Shown in pieces: positions 1 to 5,050 of a DNA stretch of 6,949 bases. The stretch covers positions 1-6,949 of the forward strand of contig JAUSQB010000034.1 of assembly GCA_030652715.1 (NCBI GenBank). Direction: 5' to 3'. Every line of letters begins with the position of its first letter. Within the stretch, counting starts at the first letter, position 1. Under the pieces are notes generated by a model, which saw only the letters and a program-made list of their open reading frames with translations, had not been told where the DNA came from and searched no databases. The DNA comes from Rugosibacter sp. (lineage in GTDB: Bacteria; Pseudomonadota; Gammaproteobacteria; Burkholderiales; Rhodocyclaceae). The translations under genes and the position numbers were made by a program.

Positions 1-128
1 TAATGGTTGTCCATCACGTCAAAGTGTATCCAGTCGGCGCCCGATGCAATGATGTTGGAGACTTCTTCACCGAGCTTGGAAAAGTTGGCAGAAAGTATGC
101 TGGGAGCAATTTTGAATTCGCGGGACAT
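1..128 (-). CDS. rpe: Ribulose-phosphate 3-epimerase, N-terminal fragment
   Basis: The first 42 codons of rpe, running off the left window edge. The enzyme interconverts D-ribulose 5-phosphate and D-xylulose 5-phosphate in the cytoplasmic pentose phosphate pathway (and the Calvin cycle where present), on a TIM barrel with a bound divalent metal. The fragment shows the family signature: [12 protein letters not shown] with active-site Ser10, then [13 protein letters not shown] with metal ligands His35 and Asp37 and Met39. The ATG is preceded by a weak GGA seven bases upstream, and the length before A-P-S-I-L is normal, so this start is secure. It is a housekeeping gene in the same direction as the pilus operon, 190 bases after it. 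Nothing suggests a shared function. Confidence 0.97.
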   Translation of the reverse strand, partial: MSREFKIAPSILSANFSKLGEEVSNIIASGADWIHFDVMDNH

Positions 129-318
129 GGGGATTTCCAAAAAAGGATGGGCGAACGATGTTAAGGCACGAATTCTAGCGGCAGGGCGGGGTTGAATCGC
201 GATTTTCACGCATGACGCGCCGTCTCGCCATCCGCAGCGGCGAGGAGAGTGTCGTTTGCTCGACCGCCTTGCTGCGCAGTAGTTTCATCAGAGCCGACTT
301 TTCAGTGATTTGTCGCTG
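129..318. other. Intergenic region between the prepilin and rpe
   Basis: The 190 bases between the prepilin stop and the rpe start hold repeat copy B (211-243). I see no tRNA, no intrinsic terminator with a T-run, and no convincing conserved protein frame. On the minus strand TAGAAT (177-172) is a five-of-six match to a -10 box about 40 bases before rpe, but no fair -35 sits at the right distance, so a separate rpe promoter is possible but unproven. Confidence 0.6.
211..243 (+). repeat. Inverted repeat copy B, in the gap before rpe
   Basis: Plus-strand sequence starting CATGACGCGCCGTCTCGCC. It matches the minus strand of 1390-1422 at 32 of 33 positions, with the single mismatch at 217. The two copies face each other across about 1.15 kb containing the 66-aa gene and the 277-aa prepilin. 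Within it, TCGCC (225-229) can pair with GGCGA (239-243), or CGCCG (218-222) with CGGCG (238-242). It lies between genes. Its plus-strand frame starts [11 protein letters not shown], the same peptide as copy A, and then runs antisense into the prepilin. Confidence 0.9.
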
Positions 319-1152
319 TCAGGGCAATTGCCCTGCGCTGACCATGCGGTTAAAGAGGATGTTTTTCGATAACCAAATGACTTGGTCGTCAAAGTCAGCG
401 CTTGACTGCGCACTGACAAAAGCACGGTCGGCAGCGACCGCTGTCGGATTCGGGTTGGGGTTGTGCGTTTCGTCCGCACCATTTCCGCCAGTGCTAGCAT
501 TTTTGCCAACGGAATAAATGACGGCAACGGCATCTGCGGCAAGTGACGAGGTTGCTGTACAGTCAGCGGTAGCAAGGTCTACACCATTGCCTGCATTGCA
601 TACCTTCAGATCGGGCGATAATGCCGTCATGGTGATGGTTTTCATGCCATTGGCCGTGGTAAATGCGCTGGCGTTGGCGGTAGTGACGGCATAACGGATG
701 CGGTTAATCGTGTTACCTCCCCAGCCATCAACGGCAAAGCCTTGCGCATCAATGGGGGCGAGACCAAGCGTTGCCGCAGGTAGATAACCGTCATGCGGAT
801 TAGCGCATCCGCCAACACCGTCAACGGGCGACTCAACGCCATTGCTCGCCGCAGTGGCCGGGCAAGGCAGGCGGCCATTGGCCATCGCAAAGCCCAGCAG
901 TGCTTCGCGTGCTTCGGTGAGTTGTTTTTGGGTGTTTCCTTGGTTGCGAATATCCTGTTGTGCCGATAGCGGCATCAGCATGCCGCCCAGCAAGAGCGTA
1001 ACGATGAACATCACGATGGCGATTTCAATCAGGGTGAAACCGTGCTGGTGGAAAGTCGGCACCCTTTGCATCCGTGTCTGGACAAGGGTACTTTCCAGAG
1101 ACGGACTCAAGCCTGCGGGGCGCGCTGGCGATACGGTGCGGGATATGGTCAA
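319..1152 (-). CDS. Type IV prepilin (G|FTLIE) of the LPCP-containing family
   Basis: A 277-aa prepilin. The cleavage/methylation site is H-Q-H-G|F-T-L-I-E-I-A-I-V-M with Gly38 and Glu43, followed by a hydrophobic helix to about residue 60. The start of the mature globular part, P-L-S-A-Q-Q-D-I-R-N and E-A-R-E-A-L-L-G-F-A-M-A-N-G-R-L-P-C-P-A, is typical of a family common in betaproteobacterial pilus loci. Further landmarks are G-Y-L-P-A-A-T-L-G-L, D-G-W-G-G-N-x-I-N-R-I-R-Y-A-V-T, and a late N-P-N-P-N-P run. Cysteines at 97, 116, 175 and 188 could form two disulfides. The TTG start has a good ribosome site but gives a 38-residue leader. The ATG at 1071 gives a more usual 11-residue leader with no clear site. 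It is probably a filament subunit or minor pilin processed by PilD. It is the last pilus gene before rpe. Confidence 0.88.
   Translation of the reverse strand: MTISRTVSPARPAGLSPSLESTLVQTRMQRVPTFHQHGFTLIEIAIVMFIVTLLLGGMLMPLSAQQDIRNQGNTQKQLTEAREALLGFAMANGRLPCPATAASNGVESPVDGVGGCANPHDGYLPAATLGLAPIDAQGFAVDGWGGNTINRIRYAVTTANASAFTTANGMKTITMTALSPDLKVCNAGNGVDLATADCTATSSLAADAVAVIYSVGKNASTGGNGADETHNPNPNPTAVAADRAFVSAQSSADFDDQVIWLSKNILFNRMVSAGQLP
320..335. repeat. 16-bp perfect palindrome over the stop codon of the 277-aa prepilin
   Basis: CAGGGCAATTGCCCTG is its own reverse complement and spans the TGA (321-319) of the prepilin at the 3' end of the pilus genes. As RNA it could form a 6-bp stem with an AATT loop. 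No U-tract follows, so it is at best a weak terminator or an mRNA-stabilising end. The 12-base core GGGCAATTGCCC recurs at 3048-3059 inside the lectin-prepilin gene. Confidence 0.7.
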
Positions 1153-1155
1153 GAG

Positions 1156-1356
1156 CTATTCCTTGTCGGAGACGGAGGCGATCATGTCGGCGGTGATGAT
1201 TTTTTCAACCACTTTGCCATGTTGCGCCAGGATCAGGGGCGTACCCGTGCGCGCGGCAATTTCTCGCGCACGTTGCGCGGCTCTCACCAAAGCAGCGGGA
1301 GCCGCCCGCATATCGGCATCCTTGAGCTGGGAAACAGGCGGTGTGAGGCTATTCAT
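1156..1356 (-). CDS. Small 66-aa protein of unknown function between two prepilin genes
   Basis: I do not recognise a named family. The protein is soluble, with no signal peptide or membrane segment. An alanine/arginine-rich amphipathic helix (about residues 17-37: A-A-P-A-A-L-V-R-A-A-Q-R-A-R-E-I-A-A-R-T) is followed by T-P-L-I-L-A-Q-H-G-K-V-V-E-K-I, which reads as a strand-turn-strand. A pattern of helix, then T-G-T-P-[LF]-[VI], then [DNH]-G-K-[VI]-V is one I recall from short proteins annotated as hypothetical or antitoxin-like; that is recall, not a search. A consensus AAGGAG site seven bases upstream supports the ATG. The gene is 61 bases after the lectin prepilin and 3 bases before the next prepilin frame, so it is co-transcribed and translationally linked with pilin genes. 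It could be a regulator, a chaperone-like partner or an orphan antitoxin; nothing in the sequence decides this. Confidence 0.7.
   Translation of the reverse strand: MNSLTPPVSQLKDADMRAAPAALVRAAQRAREIAARTGTPLILAQHGKVVEKIITADMIASVSDKE
1160..1164 (-). promoter_or_regulatory. Ribosome binding site supporting the TTG start of the 277-aa prepilin
   Basis: AAGGA on the minus strand lies within the last codons of the 66-aa gene (its AAG-GAA) and is seven bases before the TTG at 1152-1150. The internal ATG at 1071-1069 has no comparable site. Confidence 0.5.
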
Positions 1357-1421
1357 GGATTTTCTCCTTCTTCGATCAGTATAGGCATTTCGCCGCTGCG
1401 GATGGCGAGACGGCGGGTCAT
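1353..1421 (-). other. Candidate 22-codon micro-ORF nested between two genes by ATGA overlaps
   Basis: An ATG at 1421-1419 overlaps the TGA of the lectin prepilin (ATGA). The frame then runs 22 codons, beginning [11 protein letters not shown] and ending I-E-E-G-E-N-P. Its TGA (1355-1353) overlaps the ATG of the 66-aa gene, again as ATGA. This exact fit suggests translational coupling through a small peptide. The first 11 codons are the inverted-repeat sequence, so the frame could be a by-product of that repeat. No good Shine-Dalgarno precedes it; translation would need re-initiation after the 842-aa gene. No function can be assigned. Confidence 0.3.
1364..1369 (-). promoter_or_regulatory. Strong Shine-Dalgarno of the 66-aa gene
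   Basis: AAGGAG on the minus strand is followed by a seven-base spacer and the ATG at 1356-1354. This near-ideal site is the best evidence that the small 66-aa frame is a real gene. Confidence 0.8.
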
Positions 1422-1422
1422 G
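1390..1422 (-). repeat. Inverted repeat copy A, over the stop codon of the lectin prepilin
   Basis: Read on the minus strand from 1422, this begins CATGACCCGCCGTCTCGCC and continues to GCGGCGA. It matches the plus strand at 211-243 in 32 of 33 positions; the only difference is at 1416 (C here, G at 217). It contains the TGA stop (1420-1418) of the 842-aa gene. Internally it can pair TCGCC with GGCGA, or CGCCG with CGGCG, so it may fold like a short REP-type palindromic element. Identity ends sharply at both ends. Confidence 0.9.
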
Positions 1423-3946
1423 GCAGCCAGGTAGTGAATATATTGCTGATTGTCACCTCTTGCGCTTGAGTACGTTGAGAGCCCGTAAAGCCAAGTCTTA
1501 TGCTTTGCATGCCCTGACGATAACAGACGTTATCAGAACCACAGGTCTGGTTTGTCGGGCATGACCCCACTGGGGGGATCGTGCTGCAGGTAGCTCCGGC
1601 GACATCGAAAACCGCTGCTGAGTCGCTGAGTGTTTCTGTAAAACCGGGGTAGAGTTGAGCCATCGGGCGGGTGGTGTTCTTCATGGCGGCAATCTGGTTG
1701 GCGACCGTCGCGCTGTTGGCAAGAATCCAGACTTTGGTTTGCATGCTGGTTTTGCTGTTTTCTGCGGCAGTGATATCGATACTGCGCGTCGGTGTGACTT
1801 CGATGCGGACATGAAAAATCCGACCGGCGGCACGCAGGTTTACAAGATTGATGCCTGGCGAGGTGTCAGGATTTTTTGGTGGCTGTCGGGTCGAGGATAA
1901 GCTTTCTGCTGCAGGGAAGCCATGTACATTGTCGTCGTTGTCAGGCCGTGTTACGCGGTCGCTAGAGTTTGCGATTTCATGCCCCCAATAAACAATGGCC
2001 GCATGTGAGTTGTATCCAGTGATTGTGTTCGCGCCACAGCTTGATGTTCCACAGGGATCGTTGCGCCCCGCGTTGGTGGAAGTTTCTCCGCTGCCACTAG
2101 AAAAACCTGCATTGCGCGATTGATCAAACTCAATGCCGATTTTTGGAAACATCAATTTCGATGTCAAGCCGTTGTTGCCGGAATAGCCGAGATGGCTGCC
2201 AGCCATGCCGCAGGGCAGGTCTGGATTGTTTTCGGCATCAATGGCGGCAAAGACGAAACCAGTGTTGCCAATCTGGTTGAAAGAAAACTGGAAGTAGGTT
2301 CTAAACCCGCTCCCAATTTTTTTTGTATCCGCCAACCAGGCGCAGCCAAACAGGTTTTCTGCACCAGCAGTGGTGTTGGTCACGTCTGCTTTTCCCAAAG
2401 TCAGCATCCTGGTGGATGGGTCGTAGGCGACGAGTTGCTGGTTTGCAGTTAGGTTGGGTGATGTGACTGTCGTTAAGCTTGCGGTGGATGGAATGCAACG
2501 AACAATGTCTTGCGCCACTGTTTGCGGCGGGGATCGGTTTAAAAGGCCTTCACCCGTGAATTTCGTACCTATGTCGGTAAAACTTGTGAGGTTATTAGCG
2601 TCTTCCACGTTTTCCAGATAATTGAAGGGCGTGGTTTTGTCTGTGGTGCTGATGCGTCGTTGTATTGAGTTGCGTTGGTTTGAGAACAACAGTACGCCAG
2701 CGCAGGAGGAGTCATCATTGACTGTGAGCGTGCCTATATTCGGTTTAGCCGCAAAAACCATCTCTTGGTAATGACTGTAGTAACCCAAGGGATTCTGGTT
2801 GTCGTCGTAGCATGAGCTACTTGGCAGGTGACCCGCAAGCTTGTCGTCGGGCGCATTGTCGGCAATTGCTACAGGGGTGAAGCTGCCCCCTGCTGCAACC
2901 TGATCCCTCAAACAACCGACCATGCGATCAAGCATGGAATTGATGTCAGTGCGGAAATTGGCGTTTTTACGAATCGCACCAAACAATGTATCGGTGGTTA
3001 GCGCCAGGCCTTTGTCGTTGGCCGCAATGGCGCAGCTTGCACCACTGGGGCAATTGCCCGGCCAGAGTTTGCCATCGCTTTGGCGCTGCACTACACCCTG
3101 GATGGACAGCGCCTTGGGTGTGTCGGGGTCGTTGCTGGGGTCGGAATCGCCAGTGGCCCCGTTGGCGTTGTTGCTGCCTGCCAGGTAATTGGTGATACCG
3201 CCAAGCGCGGTGTTGGCCGGGTCGAGATAGTTTTTCGCGTCGTAGTTGCCGCCACATTCGCTGACGTCGTCGGTGCTTGTGGGGTTCTTGCTGCGGTCTT
3301 GTCCAGCCAGCGGGGGGCCGGGTGAAAAGATGATGGCAATGGGGCGGTCATGCGCTGAGGCAAGCGTGCTTTGCAGGGCGGTTGTGCCGTTAGCGACAAC
3401 GATGTCGAGCTGGCCAAGGGTGTCCCAGTTCATGGGGGGCAGAATGGGCGGTGGTGAAGATCGCTGAATACGGCTGTGCAGCGAGGAGACGATCAGCCAT
3501 AGGCATTCGCCGTTGCTGTCGCGTAGCGGTCCCGTTCCGAGAGTTCTCCAGGGGAATCGGCCCGCGACGGTGGGGCCGATTCCCCTGGCATCAAAGGTAT
3601 TGCCAAGGAAGTAGGCGGCATCGCAACCTTCAAGGCCAATGCCGCATCCGGTATTGTTGTTGCGTGAGCTACCGAGATCAGGCAGTGGCAGATAGCCATA
3701 CATGCGGTCGGGGCGTCCTTGACTGGCTTCCTTGTCGCGGTATTGCAACGCATACCCGATTAACGCCTCGCGCGCTTGCATCAGTACCGCATCTGTCTGC
3801 CGCTGACGGTAGGCCTGCACGAACTCAGGCGATAGATTCGACACCAGAAACGCCAGCGCGCCCATGACCAGCAGAGCAACCAAAGCAATCAGCACAAAGC
3901 CTTGCTGGGTTTTGCTCGGGTTTTTTGTGTATGCGCGCCGTGGCAC
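1418..3946 (-). CDS. Prepilin-like protein with C-terminal L-type lectin (ConA-like) domain
   Basis: An 842-aa protein. The N-terminus has a basic leader ending Q-Q-G|F-V-L-I-A (cleavage after Gly16) and a hydrophobic helix at about 17-37, the mark of type IV prepilins. Mature position 5 is Ala, not Glu, as in GspK-like tip pilins. A pilin-like stretch (Q-A-R-E-A-L-I-G-Y-A, 57-66) and a long Cys-containing middle follow. Residues about 530-840 match L-type lectins: Y-F-Q-F-S-F, G-F-V-F-A-A-I-D, H-L-G-Y-S-G, K-I-G-I-E-F-D-Q-S-R-N, D-P, H-A-A-I, H-V-R-I-E-V and S-I-R-L-G-F-T-G. The ConA metal-site order E8, D10, N14, D19, H24 maps to E606, D608, N612, D630, H648 with longer loops. The Asp of the sugar-site Asp-Gly pair seems replaced by Thr562. 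A four-Cys insert lies at 787-808. The start is GTG with GGAG seven bases upstream. A tip adhesin of the filament is the likely role (inference). Confidence 0.8.
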   Translation of the reverse strand: MPRRAYTKNPSKTQQGFVLIALVALLVMGALAFLVSNLSPEFVQAYRQRQTDAVLMQAREALIGYALQYRDKEASQGRPDRMYGYLPLPDLGSSRNNNTGCGIGLEGCDAAYFLGNTFDARGIGPTVAGRFPWRTLGTGPLRDSNGECLWLIVSSLHSRIQRSSPPPILPPMNWDTLGQLDIVVANGTTALQSTLASAHDRPIAIIFSPGPPLAGQDRSKNPTSTDDVSECGGNYDAKNYLDPANTALGGITNYLAGSNNANGATGDSDPSNDPDTPKALSIQGVVQRQSDGKLWPGNCPSGASCAIAANDKGLALTTDTLFGAIRKNANFRTDINSMLDRMVGCLRDQVAAGGSFTPVAIADNAPDDKLAGHLPSSSCYDDNQNPLGYYSHYQEMVFAAKPNIGTLTVNDDSSCAGVLLFSNQRNSIQRRISTTDKTTPFNYLENVEDANNLTSFTDIGTKFTGEGLLNRSPPQTVAQDIVRCIPSTASLTTVTSPNLTANQQLVAYDPSTRMLTLGKADVTNTTAGAENLFGCAWLADTKKIGSGFRTYFQFSFNQIGNTGFVFAAIDAENNPDLPCGMAGSHLGYSGNNGLTSKLMFPKIGIEFDQSRNAGFSSGSGETSTNAGRNDPCGTSSCGANTITGYNSHAAIVYWGHEIANSSDRVTRPDNDDNVHGFPAAESLSSTRQPPKNPDTSPGINLVNLRAAGRIFHVRIEVTPTRSIDITAAENSKTSMQTKVWILANSATVANQIAAMKNTTRPMAQLYPGFTETLSDSAAVFDVAGATCSTIPPVGSCPTNQTCGSDNVCYRQGMQSIRLGFTGSQRTQAQEVTISNIFTTWLP
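3548..3588. repeat. Perfect 15-bp inverted repeat (hairpin) inside the lectin-prepilin gene
   Basis: The arm CCAGGGGAATCGGCC at 3548-3562 is repeated as its exact reverse complement at 3574-3588, around an 11-base loop. It lies in the coding sequence at about residues 120-133 of the 842-aa protein (A-R-G-I-G-P-T-V-A-G-R-F-P-W). It is GC-rich, so the mRNA should fold into a strong hairpin. No T-run follows on either strand, so it is not an ordinary intrinsic terminator. Confidence 0.85.
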
Positions 3947-3953
3947 TGCGATG

Positions 3954-3957
3954 CTCC
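3954..3957 (-). promoter_or_regulatory. Ribosome binding site deciding the GTG start of the lectin prepilin
   Basis: On the minus strand GGAG (within AGGCGGAG) ends seven bases before the GTG at 3946-3944 and just after the TAG stop of the preceding gene. No in-frame ATG gives a complete prepilin leader, so this site and the leader length (16 residues to the cleavage glycine) fix the GTG as the start. Confidence 0.7.
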
Positions 3958-3959
3958 GC

Positions 3960-4403
3960 CTAGCGACGACTGGCGGGTGTTCTTACCATGCCGCCGCCGA
4001 GCCGGTCGTTGCGCTCGCCGGTGGCGCGGTTGATAGCTTCGCCGACCTTGAGTTGCGTGGGCGATTCTTCGCCGGGGGAGAGTTGCGCCCGCCCCGGGTC
4101 TTTGGGCGTGAGGCGGACGGTAACGCCCGTGCGTGCGGCGTCGTGCTCGTCTTGCGCGCGGCCATTGATCCACACGGTGGATTTGCCGCTGGAACGCTGC
4201 ACGATGCCATCAAGACTCATGGTGGCACCTTCCAGCGTCTGGGTTTCCTGAATGTTGAAAAGGCGTTGGCGTTCGAGTGCGAGACGTTTTTCCGGCGTGA
4301 AAAAAAGTCTGCCAAGCGGAGTTGATGCAGCTGATGTGGCATGTGCGGGCCAGATTATGCTGGTGACCAGCAAGTGCAGCATCAGATGGTATGTGCGCTT
4401 CAT
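3960..4403 (-). CDS. Exported PilP/MshK/GspC-HR-like small periplasmic protein
   Basis: A 147-aa protein with an N-terminal signal peptide: M-K-R-T, a hydrophobic stretch to about residue 19, and likely cleavage near A-H-A|T (residue 22). The mature part has a charged G-R-L-F-F-T-P-E-K-R-L-A-L-E-R segment and then S-L-D-G-I-V-Q-R-S-S-G-K-S-T-V-W-I-N-G-R. The latter looks like the small beta-domain of PilP/GspC (HR) proteins, where a short strand with 'L-x-G-[IV]-V' and 'x-V-x-I-N-G' contacts the secretin. The tail is polar and basic and probably disordered, ending in S-R-R. The gene follows the PilO-like gene with a four-base ATGA overlap and lies 13 bases before the lectin prepilin. It would connect the inner-membrane ring to an outer-membrane secretin. 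MshK is the closest functional analogue I can suggest; the assignment is by motif and context. Confidence 0.7.
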   Translation of the reverse strand: MKRTYHLMLHLLVTSIIWPAHATSAASTPLGRLFFTPEKRLALERQRLFNIQETQTLEGATMSLDGIVQRSSGKSTVWINGRAQDEHDAARTGVTVRLTPKDPGRAQLSPGEESPTQLKVGEAINRATGERNDRLGGGMVRTPASRR

Positions 4404-5035
4404 GGGGTGTTATTCGTCTTGAGTGTTAGCCATTCCAGGGTGCATTCGGCGCTGAGCTGGGGCTTGGTGCCGCGTTGAGCTGTGTCGGTTAAGTCGGCAG
4501 GGCCGCGTACGTTGCGTGCCAGATGACAAGCGCGCACTTGAATCAATGCGGGAGCAGCGGTGCGCAGATCATCAAGAAAATCCAGCAGTTCGCCTTCATG
4601 CAGCAGCGATAGTTGCACATGCATCTGGCTGGCCATGAGGCTCATGCCGCCTGCTTCTGCACTGTCAGGCAAGAGGGTGGCATCAATTTTTCGTTGCGGT
4701 GCAAATTCGTACTCTAATTTTGTTATGTGCCGTGCGGCTGTAATGTGCTTGATCAGATCGATCCAGTCCAGACGCTGTTCAGTGCCGACAATGCCGCGTT
4801 GTTTCAGGGTTTCATAGCGGGTAATTTTGTCACGAAGTTCTTGTTCTTCGTTGCGTGCACGCATGAGGTTGGCAGCCATTTCTTTTTCAGCGGTAATGGC
4901 GCTGTTGTGCCTTTGTGTTGCGGTTTTTTGCTGGGCAAGCGAGCCCCATACAGCAGCGCTGACGATCAGCAGGCAGGCGATGAGCAGTAGCAGCGCCCAT
5001 TGTATTTTTTTGAAATCTTGGCTAGAAAAGGTCAT
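4400..5035 (-). CDS. PilO/GspM/MshJ-like inner-membrane alignment protein
   Basis: A 211-aa bitopic protein with a short cytoplasmic tail, a membrane helix at about 11-31 (W-A-L-L-L-L-I-A-C-L-L-I-V-S-A-A-V-W), a charged coiled coil at about 40-80, and a periplasmic domain. That domain opens with a G-I-V-G-T-E-Q-R-L-D-W-I-D-L-I segment. A G-x-x-R-x-x-W-I-[DE]-x-L pattern at this spot recurs, as far as I recall, in uncharacterised PilO-like proteins of betaproteobacterial pilus loci. The rest alternates helix and strand like a ferredoxin-fold PilO/GspM domain (for example H-V-Q-L-S-L-L-H-E-G-E-L-L-D-F-L-D-D-L). PilO/GspM partners PilN/GspL in the inner-membrane ring joining the platform to the secretin. 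Its ATG is 15 bases after the upstream stop, and its stop overlaps the next start as ATGA (4400-4403), implying coupled translation. MshJ and GspM are equally possible names. Confidence 0.78.
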   Translation of the reverse strand: MTFSSQDFKKIQWALLLLIACLLIVSAAVWGSLAQQKTATQRHNSAITAEKEMAANLMRARNEEQELRDKITRYETLKQRGIVGTEQRLDWIDLIKHITAARHITKLEYEFAPQRKIDATLLPDSAEAGGMSLMASQMHVQLSLLHEGELLDFLDDLRTAAPALIQVRACHLARNVRGPADLTDTAQRGTKPQLSAECTLEWLTLKTNNTP

Positions 5036-5050
5036 CGCTCACTCATTTGC

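Noticed and set aside
172..177. TAGAAT as a -10 promoter box for rpe
   Set aside because: No acceptable -35 lies 16-18 bases upstream, so I do not list it as a promoter.
175..288. 37-codon minus-strand frame in the gap before rpe, starting M-K-L-L-R-S-K
   Set aside because: It has no Shine-Dalgarno, is arginine-rich and of low complexity, and its middle is simply the reverse reading of repeat copy B.
212..517. 101-codon plus-strand frame starting at repeat copy B
   Set aside because: From 319 onward it is antisense to the clearly real prepilin and shows no protein features. Only its first 11 codons, which are the repeat, are of interest.
842..1384. 180-codon plus-strand frame opposite the prepilin and the 66-aa gene
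   Set aside because: It is antisense to two supported genes and its translation has no recognisable domain; open antisense frames are common at this base composition.
3451..3867. 138-codon plus-strand frame within the lectin-prepilin gene
   Set aside because: It is an antisense shadow of the prepilin N-terminal region, with arginine- and cysteine-rich composition and no family features.
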